Source: Adiantum capillus-veneris (Eukaryota > Streptophyta > Polypodiopsida > Polypodiales > Pteridaceae). From it: a stretch of 64,000 nucleotides of DNA. Under the pieces are notes generated by a model. It ran no database searches and was not told the DNA's origin. It saw only the letters and a program-made list of their open reading frames with translations. A program made the position numbers and the translations under genes. This document shows positions 22,808-33,746 of this stretch, in pieces. How positions within the stretch are numbered: the first letter of the stretch is position 1; the number at the start of each line of letters is the position of its first letter. The stretch lies in contig CM043962.1 in NCBI GenBank assembly GCA_014529385.2, forward strand, positions 122,225,970-122,289,969, read 5' to 3'.

Positions 22808-23467
22808 AACACCTTTAAATAGGCCTCCTCAAGCTGAAAATCGAACCTGCTTGCTATTTTCATCTAGGAGCTACTCCAGTTAAGCATGGCAAGTGCCTAC
22901 CCACCAAGTGTCCAGTTGGCTTGGTTAACTGGCTCTCACACTTAGTTGCAAGCTTGGAAACTCTCCCAAGACTCCCACAAGGAAAAAAGGCACCCCCTAG
23001 CTGCTAAAGCTGACCCGGAGTGGCCTAGAGCCTGTTCCCACACAGCCTCGGGCTCCGGTGCCTCCCCGCTCAATTTTTGGAAAAATTGATTTTAGGCTAA
23101 AACGGGTCATACGAGTCGGATTTTGATGCCGAAAATTGCTATAGCAAGCTCTAACTAAGGCGTATTGGCCCGAGTACCTGCCATATTTAGCAGCCCCCGG
23201 GGTCCGAAAATGCATTTTTTCAAATTTGGGGTACGGGTGCAGTTTTTCGAGACGGTCAAAATTGGATGGATCGGATGACCAAAAACTTACTATTTTTGGA
23301 AATTTTTCACAAAAATTATTTTAATTCACATTTTGAAGCTTTATAACATTCTAAACATCATGGCACCGAGACAGGATTTGGAAAACTGCTAAAAATAGTA
23401 ACTTTTTTCATTATATTCATTTCAAGGTACAATGGTGCTCTTTTTTATCAGGGTCAGAGACCTTACA
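20641..23467 (-). repeat. 5' LTR (2827 bp) of the gag-only gypsy element
   Basis: The minus-strand LTR runs from TGTAAGGTC to GACCTCACA, with near-perfect inverted ends. It contains a ~29-bp triplication (GCTTAACCAGCAGACGTGGG-like at 21344, 21373 and 21401), the conserved block also present in the 3' LTR (21679-23467) and a (GT)n microsatellite at about 22725-22804. Its great length is unusual for an element with so small an internal region. Confidence 0.75.
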
Positions 23468-24595
23468 CCTAGAGAGTACCTATTGGTTCAAGATTCTACA
23501 AAAATACTACTATTCTTATCAAAATCTTTTAACATGGTAGTGAAAGATTCCTCACGGACCAAAAATAGAGTGATTTCCATCTCTGCACACGGTTGTTTGC
23601 TCATGTCCTCTCACAACAAGTTGACTCTATAAGTAAACAACAGATTGTGTGAGCACAAAGTTAAAGAGTACAAAATGATATCATTTTAATAATCTAATGA
23701 CAACTATACAAAGAAGAAACTAGAAGGAAAATCTTTGATGACTCTCCATAGATAACACAACTTACTTGCATTGTGAGACTCAATCACATGCTACACAACT
23801 ATAGATGGTGCACCAAAGCCATCAACAAAATAGCACACCCCAGTGTTATGAGGCGTGAAGCCTAAACATTAAAAGCCACAAAGAGGTTAATTCTCTCCAA
23901 CATGATAAACTTAAAGTTGGAGATGATGTTAAGCTCTGAATGTAAGCAACAAGGGTAGTTTTCTACCATTCTATCTTTATGTTGGACATGAACCCTCGCA
24001 ATGCCCATGCACTATTCACACCTCCTGTTGTGGTGGTTTGCAAGTCACGTGAGCTCATACTTTTGCCACCTTCGGGAGTAGAGGTTTCCATCTAGTGTGA
24101 GTGAATGAAAGTAGAAGGAGTAGAATCTTGTTTCATGTTGTAATGGAGGTGAGAGAAGGGAGAGGAGCTAGCTTGGTGTGAAACTATGTGATGGGCAAGG
24201 GGAAGAGATGGGAGAGAAGCTTGCTTGGTGCTACAATGAAGGTGGGAAAAAGCTAGCAAAGAGATAATGCTGGACCAGAGGGGGTGCACGTGGTTGTTGC
24301 AGCAAAACGGAGAGCTTGGAAAAGGATTTGTAGAGAGAGAAAATCACTTTTTAGCTATAGAATAAATTTGGGAAGACTTTGGAGGGTGAAAATTGATGTT
24401 GTGAATTTTTTTGAAAAAAAATCAATTTTTTGGAATTTTTTTAATGCACGTTTTTTACTTTTGGAGGTCAAAAATGCTTTTTGACCATGAAATAGATTTG
24501 GGGACCTTTCAAGGAGGGAAAACTTGAAATTTGAAATTTTTAGTGTATTTTTAAATCCGGGCCAAAAAGTGGGGGAAAAGAGATCAAAGTGGTCT
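23468..24595. other. No recognisable gene
   Basis: AT-rich sequence with no domain signature on either strand. Related purine-rich segments (GAGAGAAGGGAGAGGAGCTAG, GAGATGGGAGAGAAGCTTGC) recur between 24150 and 24230, suggesting local duplication. Confidence 0.4.
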
Positions 24596-24613
24596 CCCCC
24601 CCCCCCCCCCCCC
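24596..24613. repeat. Poly-C run of 18
   Basis: Homopolymer preceded by GGTCT. Its length may be unreliable in sequence data. Confidence 0.95.
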
Positions 24614-24647
24614 AATCCCTTTCCCTTAGCCACCCCTCTTATCTTCT

Positions 24648-24771
24648 CACTAGGTAAGAGGCCATTGAGAGGTGTAACACTACCTTGTCCCCCTACTTTT
24701 TTGAGGGTACACTAGGTAAGAGGCCATTGAGAGGTGTAACACTACCTTGTCCCCCTACTTTTTTGAGGGTA
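24648..24771. repeat. Perfect 62-bp tandem duplication
   Basis: Two identical copies, 24648-24709 and 24710-24771, each starting CACTAGGTAAGAGGCCATTG and ending TTTTTTGAGGGTA. Perfect identity implies a recent duplication (or an assembly artefact). Confidence 0.95.
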
Positions 24772-26446
24772 TAGAGTGTGTCCGCCACCCTCTTCCTATT
24801 GGCTGGCCTGTAATTAACCTTAATCCCAAAGGGCCCCTAGAGGGTTCATATTTTCCCAATGCTTTCTATTGTTGAGACTGAAAGCATATACTTATGGTAG
24901 CGGTGGCATGTCTTCATATGTAAGATCTACCCTAAGTTGTGCAAGAGTTGTACTTGGCATTGTGTCCATCACAGTAAGTAGGCTCTCTCAAAAGTAGATC
25001 TCCATTGTTAAAGGTTTGTTCTCAGAGTTAGACTCTATATCTTGGTCGAGTGGAATAAGCTGCCCACTAAGAGGATGATATCCAAAATACTAAAATGACA
25101 ATATAAAATTTTGAGAGCTTATAATGTACTTGCAAATTATGGGCTTATTTTGCAAAATACAGATTTTGTCCTTCGATTGTTTCCTGTCCCAATTATCATC
25201 TAAAAAGTCCAAACAGCTCTTAGACTTACAAATGAACATTGTTGTGGTAGTTCTTATTTTCTCATCGAAGAAGAAATCTACAAACACTACAACATGCATA
25301 AATAGAGTGAGCCTAACAATCTTTGTAGCAATAGAATACTTGGGGGACTAATGTCTATTATGAACAACCTATTCCTAAAGCTTTCACTAGTTTGGGATGT
25401 TGGCAAAGACCAATCCTTGTTGTCAAGCGATGGAAGTGGCAAAGGAGTTACACGACCCCAGCTAGATGATATTCGGGGTTTCAAATATGAGATATCATAA
25501 AAGAATATCCCATTATTTGCAAGCTCCTTGTGTGGTCTTCCTTAGTACATTTGCTCACCAATAAGTGCATAGAAAGCATCAAAAATCCCAACTATGCTCT
25601 CAACTGGTTGCCAGTCCGTCCTGTTCGATATATAAATATTTGCACCATATCAAACATGGTCTCAACCATAAGCCTTAGAAAATAATCATTCACTAAATGA
25701 GATATGTGCTCAAAATACCCTACAATTGGGTCGATGTTGTGGAAAACTAGGAGGAGATGTTTACAACCTTAAGTCTGCATGTTGAAAAGCATGTTGTATG
25801 AGGACCTCTTTCACCCACTTGCTTTGTGCACACACTTTAAACTCTTTAACTTATCCCTTGAAAGCCTCCATAAAATCATTGTGTTACCTCCTCTTCCTCC
25901 TCCTGCAATAGTACCCAAATCCCGATAGCTATTCTAGATGGTATCCATGACTGATCTTATGTACTATAACTATTAAAAATGTTAATAGAGTCAATTATAG
26001 TGCTAGGCCTTCGCGAGGTAGTCATGGTGTGCAATAGAACACACAGTAGAGTTAACGCAAATATGAAAAAGGGAAGACAGTTTTGAGAGGGAAGTAGAGT
26101 TACTCAAAGTAACATTTGGACAGGAGCATAGATATTGCAGCCTTCAATGCAAGTTCTGAAATTCGTCGTTACAAAGTTAGTACGGTTTATGGCATTTATG
26201 CTTTGAAAGTGTGACATTGTATGATTTGAATAACAAAATTATTATTTTATCAAATCGAGTTTCGCTCTAAAATGCCAGTTTTCGACGTAACGTTAGCCTC
26301 TTCCTCATTGGTCGAGTGCACTCTCTCTCTAGAATTAAAAGGCCCGAAAGTAAGTTCAACTTTCTCCTAATGCCTAGTAATATCGGCGATTTAGTCTCTA
26401 CACCGGAGACCCATCTTACTCTAAATCAAGCATAGTCATTTTTCCT

Positions 26447-26450
<4 letters not shown>
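24772..26450. other. Degenerate sequence, possible decayed transposon coding on minus strand
   Basis: Between about 25880 and 25480 the minus strand reads as interrupted peptide (for example WVKEVLIQHAFQHADL, HNIDPIVGYFEHISHLVNDY) with stops throughout. This looks like decayed coding sequence of a DNA transposon or retroelement, but I cannot name the family. The rest shows nothing. Confidence 0.3.

Positions 26451-26452
<2 letters not shown>

Positions 26453-26518
<66 letters not shown>
26453..26518. repeat. (TA)n(GA)n compound microsatellite
   Basis: About 38 bp of TA repeats followed by about 28 bp of GA repeats. Confidence 0.97.
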
Positions 26519-26522
<4 letters not shown>

Positions 26523-27560
26523 GTTGTCTTTTGTCGATCGTGCAAAACATATCTAAGAAAGAAACCATTGGGATAAAGGGTTGTCCTCGTGCTAAAGAAT
26601 GATTATGTAGAGGAGAACGTTGGGCTGTAATATATAAAATGCATTTCCAAACAAGGATTGCTATCAACCACCAAGGAATAAAGTAAATATGTACAGAGTG
26701 CATTAATACAATACATAAATTGAATTGCCCAACTATGAGAAAAGAAGTGTATATCTATTTGATATATAGATGTGATGAACAAGCTTGAGCATGTACTAGT
26801 GAGGAAAAAATGTAAATAAACTAAACTTAAGGAAGTAATGACAAACTCAAAAAATACAAAAAGCGTCAACAAGCTATAAAAATTTAACTACACTACCGAC
26901 ATGATAATCGTGTATGGGTGTCGTCCAATTGTCCATAATGTTTGTGTCGAGCTACATAAAACCAGTGTGAATAGTTAAACATTTCGTCTTGCAATGAAGT
27001 GCCATACAAAAGTTCGGTGGAGAGTTGGCACTATGGTCTCTCCAAAAATTATAAGAAACGAAAGTCGTGCTCTATCTGTAAGCTTTATGTGTAGGAGCAA
27101 GAAAACGCATAGACATGGGAAATTGGATGTAGATAATGGATCTTACAGTGTTGTCAAGCTAAAGCCGTGGTTGCCTGTTGATTTGTTTCACTTCGATCTC
27201 TGTGTTTATAATTGCCATGCTTCCATTAAACCTTTCCTGTCAACTATCACACTCACTTCTGTTGTCATGTCTACCATCACCACTGCTTTAGTGTTGTTGC
27301 TTTTCTTTCAACTTAGCCTCATGCTCAACATCCTCTTGCAAATCTTTGATTCTCCTTCAGCATGAATCTAGTGTGAAATTTTTTTGAGAAGTACTAAGGA
27401 GCTGAGCTTGCATTTGCTATGAGGTTCTCAGCAAACTTGTCCTGCTTCTCACTCTTCTAGGTGTTAGCTTCCAGCTTTACTACTACTAATATGTTGCATC
27501 ATCGTTGAGGCTCTCCGCAATATTCTCTTACTTGGGCATTAGTGCTTCCAGCTTCACCAC
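26519..27560. other. Unassigned; one 123-codon frame
   Basis: An open frame at 26994-27365 on the plus strand starts with ATG and ends in a hydrophobic stretch (TTALVLLLFFQLSLMLNILL), but shows no recognisable family. It may be chance. Nothing else is supportable here. Confidence 0.25.
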
Positions 27561-27756
27561 CACAAGAAGTTTTGGACAAATTCTCACAATATTTCCCACA
27601 TTGTGACTTACCTCAACATCATGAGAGGGAGGAGCCGCATACCTAGCTAGGTATGCAGTGCCTCTCGAGAAGAAGCTCGTGATGTTATGCATTGTATGAA
27701 AAACATTGAGAAAGACTCCGTTTTCCTACATAAGAAAATTTCTAAATCTTCTTGTG
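27561..27756 (+). mobile_element. CACTA-like miniature element, copy 1
   Basis: Bounded by inverted ends CACAAGAAG...CTTCTTGTG and flanked by CAC on both sides, consistent with a 3-bp target duplication. The end sequence begins CAC, as in the CACTA/EnSpm group. An internal CCTAGCTAGG palindrome is present. It lacks the GC-rich core found in copy 2 and carries no coding capacity. Confidence 0.7.
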
Positions 27757-28109
27757 CACTATAGTGCATTTGATTAGATGATACTGAGAGGGGCACGCGT
27801 GGATGAGCCAAGAGCAGTGAGCCAAGAGCAGATGCTAACGATAGAGGTAGATGGTGGTTACTTGTTAGGAAAGCAAAGAGGGTCCAAGGATTGAGGTGGC
27901 AGCTCTGAGTGTTTCTTGCTTTCTCATTGCTCTTGATTAACCAGCAACAACACTTGTGCTCGATGATATCGTGGCTACGTTTTTTATGTAGCTGTAAGGA
28001 GCAGATGCCACTGTGAGGAAAGCAACGAGGGCGCTTTTACAATATCGTGATTGCTATTTTAACATCGCTGTGATATTGTCGAAGAGACAGAGTAGTCATG
28101 GAGGACCTT

Positions 28110-28378
28110 CACAAGAAGATTTATAAATTTTCTCATGTAGGAAAACGGAGTCTTTCTCATTGTTTTTCATACAATGCATAACATCATGAGCTTCTGCTCG
28201 AGAGGCACCGCATACCTAGCTAGGTACGATTGGGGGTAAGGGGGGCCGGCGGTCCCCTACCCCCAAACCCCCAATCGCACCTAGCTAGGTATGAGGCGCC
28301 TCCCTCACAGAAGCTCATGATGTTGAGGTAAGTCGCAATGTGGGAAATATTGTGAGAATTTGTCCAAAACTTCTTGTG
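28110..28378 (-). mobile_element. CACTA-like miniature element, copy 2 (inverted)
   Basis: The reverse complement aligns along its length with copy 1 and has the same CACAAGAAG ends, with CTT on both flanks (3-bp duplication). Compared with copy 1 it has an additional hairpin: CCTAGCTAGGTACGATTGGG / CCCAATCGCACCTAGCTAGG arms around a G/C-rich centre (GGGGGGCCGGCGGTCCCC), at about 28210-28295. Confidence 0.7.
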
Positions 28379-31300
28379 CTTGAGGCTAAGGAAGTGTCTG
28401 CAAAAGCCAGAAAGTATATGATCCTTTGCACCATCCTCGCCACTGTCAGCTGCCTCTTTGCTTTGTTGTGGTAGGTTCTTCTCTTTGGCTACCTTCGCTC
28501 TCTCTGCTCTAACTTTGTTTAAAATAAGGCTTTACATGGCTTTCAAGACTTTTGAATAGAACAAGTCTTACTATGTTGAGCCTAGAAACTTAGTTCTCAT
28601 GGCAAATATAAGTGTATTAAATACCACAATCTTAAAAGTGCTAACATAGTATCAACTTTTGGCAGTTTAGATCTCAACAGAATCATAATGGGATGTCTTT
28701 TAGATTTTATTCTTATTTTTCTTTTAGCTCAAAACAATTACTAAAATGACTGTTTTATATGAGTAATCAATTTGGGCTTCCAAAGGAACGATTATGTGGA
28801 GAGGGGGTAGATAATCCAAAATGATGATGAGTCTTTGGCGCACGATGAGTTATATTGAATAATTCTTAGGCTTTTGACACTATTATGTCCATTTCCCCTA
28901 TTCCATCGACGTTTCTTGGACATTAAAGATATTGTTTCAAGGTCATTTTTAAGTCATTTCGTTCTCAAGTCTAGGCGGCCTTTGAATTTTCTATGGCTCT
29001 TTTAATATTGTATCCTTATTCTTGCCATTCTTGCTCACTCCATAGTCTCAATCAGATATGGATATTTTTATCTCTCTAGACCAGAGAGATTATTATTCAG
29101 GCATCCTTAGATTTTCATTAGATCACCCTAAAACATTGCTATGCGATCAAATTCAACTTTTATTATGTTCGCAATAATTTTAAACTTAGCAAAATTAAAT
29201 TTGGTAACGAACAGAAAAGTAAAAGGTATTTGTCTTCCATCAGTGTTGAACATCAAGGAAATCTAAGAAACCACGAAGGAACCTCCTCACTTGCATCCAT
29301 ACAAACAAGCAAAACATTTCATCAAGCTTGAATGCATCTACAACCTTTAGTAGATGTTAGCTATGTCCCCTACTTAACCCAATAAATTTATTACTCTAAA
29401 AGAACCTAAAACATACTGAACCACGCACTTTGTTTGTTCTTGAAAAAGTAATCGTCAATGAGCAAGGTCACTTCCAAGATAGAAAGAAAATGCTTAAAAA
29501 TTTCTCTTATTCTTTCAAGTATAATACTCCTAGTTTACATCCAAGTCTGCGCAATTTAGTTATTGGTAGTTTTGATTATATCAACTATAGGAGCAATATC
29601 TCAAAGAATGGTCTTGTACACCACTAGTGCAGATTCAAAAAAGCAACACTTAAGCAGTAATAAGCAGATACTAGGTAGCATCTTGTGCTATTAGCAATAA
29701 TGATAGCTTGATCGAGAAACTGTCCGGGAAATAATTCCTTCCGAGTTTTCAAGTTCTTTTGTCCACGTGATATGATTCAAAAAGAAACATCCCTTGGAGA
29801 TCCCAATAGCATCACATGATCAAACTAGCATCAATCTCAAATGGAAGCTTAGCAATAGTCAGAACTAACAGCCCCATAGCCAAGGAATCATATACTAGTT
29901 ACTTAAGCAAGTTACAACTAAAGAAAAGAAGAATGTAAACAACTTCCCAAAGCCTATTATTGTATAACCAAATTCTGTTAAAGAGTGGGTGAGTAGGTGT
30001 AAAATCACTCCTAATCCCATGCGTCGATCCGAACCCTGCAGTCCATCACTATCAGCATCCATTTGTACAATATTAGATTAAAAGATGGCCTGCATATACA
30101 TTTGTAGTTAATCATATGGTGTATCAGATACAAGTGCACACATTTCCTTTGACAACCCATCGACAAAGTAGCCCAAAACCGAGTATAGTCTGAAGAAGAG
30201 GTGTCAGTAACAAGGGGTTACAAGAGCAGAACCTTCAGATTTAGTAAGGACCAAAAGTCAGTTTTAATAAATCGATCCAAGACTTATTTAAAGATTACGG
30301 ACAATATGCCAATACTGTCCAAGACGGAGTACAAATTTCCTCGGCGTTGTAAATGGTGTTCACACCTGCACATACTCACCATCGGAGTGTCATACAACCC
30401 CCCTTCCAAGAGAGATGGTGAGCATTTAATACGAAAAGGATTGCTCCACTTTGCTAAGATCCAACTTGCGATTTAAGAAATCCAAGAAATTCCCGACATG
30501 ATGCTACAACTACAAACCCACTCCATGCTTTAGAAACACCCTTCCGTTTATAACGCTTAAATCTATGCATCAATCTTGGATATACCTTGGAAGGCACACA
30601 AAACTCTCTTTCCCAAACCAGAAAGAAGGAACGAGCTTTGACTAACAGACCAGAAATCAGAGCAACAAAATGTCCCTTCCAACAATCGGACAGGAATGGA
30701 AATCGCAAGACTAGACGAGTTGGCTGCAACAATATGGAAACTAACACGTCTGAACTTCTTAAAATCATTTAAATAGAGCATTGAACGATACTCACTGAAT
30801 ACATATACGAACTTCAACCAGCCTGCAGAAAATCGAAACAAAAACACATAATCTAATCTTACTGACAAAATCACATGCACATTGTGTGCCACCTTGCCCA
30901 CCCACCAAATTCAACAAATCAAGTTAGACTCGGCGAGAAGTATCTTGTATCCTTCACCACAACTAGCCCTAGAATCCACGTGTCATCCAACACACACACA
31001 CATGCACACGTCACACACACACAATTTGTACTTGTATACTATAATTTTGTAAGCCACAGAAACTTGAATCATTACCCGCAGGGCCACAAACAATGAATCT
31101 TCATCATCGATGCAAAAGTTCCATTCCATGCAAACAAGCCAAAGCATCCACAAATGCAGCAACCATGCCAGTAGGCAGGAAAGATATCCAACAGACACAG
31201 GTAATTGATAAAAAAACCTCCAAAGCACAGATAAAACAAACCTCTAAAGATTACAGATGAACACAGTATACAGCTTGCCTTAAGTCATGTGAGCCACAAG

Positions 31301-31521
31301 CCAAGAAGGCAATAATGGCCTCAGGTATTCAACGCTTCCACTTCAAATAAACCATACCTCAGTCCCAACACCATCAACTTCTATCAAACAATATCCCTCA
31401 TATCATTCCAAAAATGATGCAATATCCTATAATTTTCTACAACACCAGTGAACTGACGTGGTATCACCATGAGCTTTCACCTTATGTAATCCTTCTTCAT
31501 CACAAAGACAAGAAAATGCAC
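28379..31521. other. Low-repeat region downstream of TIM17
   Basis: No retroelement motif and no convincing gene. Immediately after the miniature element, 28380-28472 could be read as the tail of a membrane protein (AKARKYMILCTILA, then a hydrophobic run), but nothing upstream supports it. The part next to TIM17 (31250-31521) is likely its 3' UTR. Minus-strand frames at 30454-30901 have no known domain. Confidence 0.4.
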
Positions 31522-32334
31522 TCACTTGTAATCAAATGTGGGCATCACAGGACCAGAAGAAGTTTCAAATGAGCTAAGTGTCTCGCTCGAGCCAGAAGAA
31601 GCCTCCTCTTTCTTACCTCCAAAGAACCCACCAGTCCAGCTTTTCCAACCTAATTCGCCCTTATTTGAGTTGTCTGAGCTAGAGCTGCTGCTAGGGAAGG
31701 ATGATGACGATGAGCTAGTTTCAAAAGAAGCACTTGCTGGAGCCTCATCTTTCTTGAAAAAACTGCCAGCCCAAGAACCCCAGGCAGATTCGCTAGATGA
31801 GGCAGGCTCAGGTGCTGAATTTTGCTGCATTGCAATACCAGCAGGAAGGCCTGGAAGAGAAGCCCCAGCAGGTAATCCCATCGGCTGCTCCAGAGGAGGA
31901 GGGGGCATTTGAGCCATGTTCGCAAGTACCCGATTAATCATGAGCCCTGCTCCCTCAATGAGGGCAAGGAGTACACCTCCGAAGGCAGCCGACCGTGATG
32001 CTGCACGCATACCATGCCTCATTTGCAGAAAGCCCCCGGTCGCTGCCCCTGCAACAATAGAATTCCATGGATCCTCCTTCTGTCTTACATAAACCATTGA
32101 GCAGTCGAAGACAGAGAAGAGGCCTCCCCATACAGCAAAGCTTCCGCCAACACGGGGTGCATTCATGCGCACTGCCTGTGCACCGCCCAAAAGTCGTTCT
32201 CCATTGGGCGAGTTCTTCATGCCCTTAAGGAAGTGGAAAACAGAGCCCCCCACGGCCCCCATGCCAAAAGCGCCCCCCATGTCATCCAGTATTCTGTCCG
32301 GGCAGGGCTCTCTCGTCTGATCTGGTGCCGCCAT
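31522..32334 (-). CDS. TIM17: Mitochondrial import inner membrane translocase subunit Tim17
   Basis: Channel-lining subunit of the TIM23 complex, which moves presequence proteins across the inner mitochondrial membrane. 270 residues from ATG (32332-32334) to TGA (31522-31524), without introns. The N-terminus is acidic (D5, E9, D13, D17, D18) with REPCPDRILDDMGGAFGMGA, the plant Tim17 signature. Four glycine-rich membrane segments are visible at about 19-36, 62-80, 92-108 and 113-136 (GGSVFHFLKG, GGSFAVWGGLFSVFDCSMVY, DPWNSIVAGAATGGFL, AAFGGVLLALIEGAG). C11 and C78 match the positions of the disulfide pair known in yeast Tim17. Beyond residue 140 lies a Pro/Gly- and Ser-rich tail, as in plant Tim17, containing a duplicated W-x-S-W-x-G-x-F-F motif at 185-193 and 230-238. 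The frame is uninterrupted; this is the only gene here that looks functional. Confidence 0.97.
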   Translation of the reverse strand: MAAPDQTREPCPDRILDDMGGAFGMGAVGGSVFHFLKGMKNSPNGERLLGGAQAVRMNAPRVGGSFAVWGGLFSVFDCSMVYVRQKEDPWNSIVAGAATGGFLQMRHGMRAASRSAAFGGVLLALIEGAGLMINRVLANMAQMPPPPLEQPMGLPAGASLPGLPAGIAMQQNSAPEPASSSESAWGSWAGSFFKKDEAPASASFETSSSSSSFPSSSSSSDNSNKGELGWKSWTGGFFGGKKEEASSGSSETLSSFETSSGPVMPTFDYK

Positions 32335-32899
32335 AGCCTGGGTCTGCTATATGTGATTACGCTTGTGGGTCGTGTGTATGTTCTAAGTGTAGGTGTGCGG
32401 GTAGGAGTGGGTGTTCGTCTGAAGGAAGAGAGTGCAGAAGAAACGTATCTGATGGCAGGCGCTTCGCCTTGCGCGGTCGACTTGCTCGCCGCGCTTGCCC
32501 TTAAGGTTGAGGGAAAACGGCAAACCTAATTTTACCATAATATTTTTCTCTGAAACCTAGGCCTCTGAATCTTTTCCTGTTTTTGCCATGGTTAAATAAT
32601 AGGACAGCCACATCATGGATGTTGATTTTTAAGTAGAATCTGAGACGATGCTCAACTGAGAGAAAAATCATGGTTAAAACAGGGAAAGATTCATAGGCCT
32701 ATAGGGATTTTATGAGAGAATTCCAGTGAATAACACAACATCATCGGGGAGTTTTTTTTTTTTTTTTTTCATTGATGACTGTTGAGCGTCAACACATAGG
32801 CCTAGTGTTTCTAAAAGTAGGGAAGTTGTTGCTAAAAGGAGTGCTTATGTCGAAGTTTTAGGGAGAAGGCCATGGCAACCACACACACACATATGACTG

Positions 32900-32946
<47 letters not shown>

Positions 32947-33172
32947 CATTTAAATAGAAGTGGAAGGGTGTGCCGTACCATTGCTGTTGTTAAAGAATTC
33001 CGTACATTATTCTTTGATTATGCTTCGGTAGGATGACATGTTTGTCGAGGTACATGGAGCGACATCTTCTTGATTGAGTTGGAGCATTGGGATGGCGCGA
33101 GGAATGACCAAGGAGAGAGGCAACGGCTATTCATGAGCGCGGTGGGGCAGGGCCGTTTCGGCTCTGATACCA
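32335..33172. other. TIM17 upstream region with inverted repeat and microsatellite
   Basis: Expected to hold the TIM17 promoter and 5' UTR (minus strand), although no clear TATA box is seen. It contains an imperfect inverted repeat (arms about 32558-32600 and 32665-32705, CCTAGGCCTCTGAATCTTTT versus GGAAAGATTCATAGGCC), an 18-20-base T run at about 32752-32769 and (AG)n at 32897-32942. GAAGTTTTAGGGAGAAGGCC (32854) recurs as TAAGTTTTAGGGAGAAGGCC in the LTR at 33178. Confidence 0.6.
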
Positions 33173-33746
33173 TGTATAAGTTTTAGGGAGAAGGCCATGG
33201 TGGCCACACACACATACATATGACACACACACACACACACACACACACAGAAGACGATGTTGAGAGAGAGAGAGACAGAGAGAGTAGAAGGCAAGGACAG
33301 TCCCAGCAGGCGGGAACTGCCTCTTAGAAGGCCGAACAGCGGGAGCAGTCACACTAGCAGTAATTACCGCACGCAGTTACTGCAGTAACTCTTGGGAGCT
33401 ATAAATAGGACCCACTACATTGTAATTGGGCTTCTTGGCTTCTTAGCTGTTTGACTTTTTGTCTTTTGAGTTTAGCTTTCTAAGCACTTTCGGGTTTACG
33501 AGCTCTTCACCTCTAGTTTCACACTGTAATCATTGCTTCTGTAATCATCTGAGCTTAAACCCATTATACATTGTACTGGTTATCCTTAAGCTATTAATCT
33601 GAATCTGCAAATACTCTTTCTAGTCTTTCAGTTAAGTCTCTCGTTTCAATATAACATTCCAGTTCAATTCTCTATTTCAGTTTAGTACTCTGTTCCAGTC
33701 TCATTAACTGAACTGACGACATAACCAGTAGCTCTAAATTCTAACA
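33173..33746 (+). repeat. Probable LTR of the gypsy remnant to its right
   Basis: A TG...CA segment (TGTATAAGTTTTAGGG to TCTAAACACT-like end AATTCTAACA) carrying a plus-strand TATA box (GAGCTATAAATAGGACC, about 33396-33412), followed about 120 bp later by a gag-like frame. AC and AG microsatellites lie near its start. The other boundary is unproven. A minus-strand PBS-like TGGTATCAGAGC sits just outside the left end (33162-33173), which leaves orientation partly open. Confidence 0.5.

Larger units (their letters stand above)
17438..23467 (-). mobile_element. TR-GAG-like Ty3/gypsy element (gag only, very long LTRs)
   Basis: Minus-strand LTR element. The 5' LTR is 23467-20641 (TGTAAGGTCTCTGACC to GGGGACCTCACA), followed by the PBS at 20638-20627, gag (20136-19185), a purine tract (CGTTCGGGAGGA on the minus strand, at 19004-19015) and a 3' LTR starting at 19003 with the same TGTAAGGTCTCTGACC. 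Protease, RT, RNase H and integrase are absent: only about 170 bp separate the gag stop from the PPT. The 3' LTR aligns with the 5' LTR only as far as 17438, so it is truncated by about 1 kb and no target-site duplication can be checked. The non-autonomous classification is inference from structure. Confidence 0.8.

Noticed and set aside
17438-23467. Simple 1.6-1.8-kb LTR pair ending at 17438 and 21679
   Set aside because: No PBS or PPT adjoins those inner ends. The PBS at 20627-20638 and the PPT at 19004 show the true LTR limits are 20641-23467 and 19003 leftward.
24596-24613. Assembly gap or functional C-tract
   Set aside because: No N bases and no context suggesting function; treated as a homopolymer.
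26994-27365. 123-codon ATG frame with hydrophobic tail as a membrane protein gene
   Set aside because: No family, no splice or neighbour support; kept only as a note in the regional entry.
28380-28475. C-terminal exon of a tail-anchored protein
   Set aside because: About 30 codons of plausible peptide only; no upstream exon found and the region begins at a transposon boundary.
31538-31912. Plus-strand 124-codon frame
   Set aside because: Antisense shadow of the TIM17 C-terminal tail.
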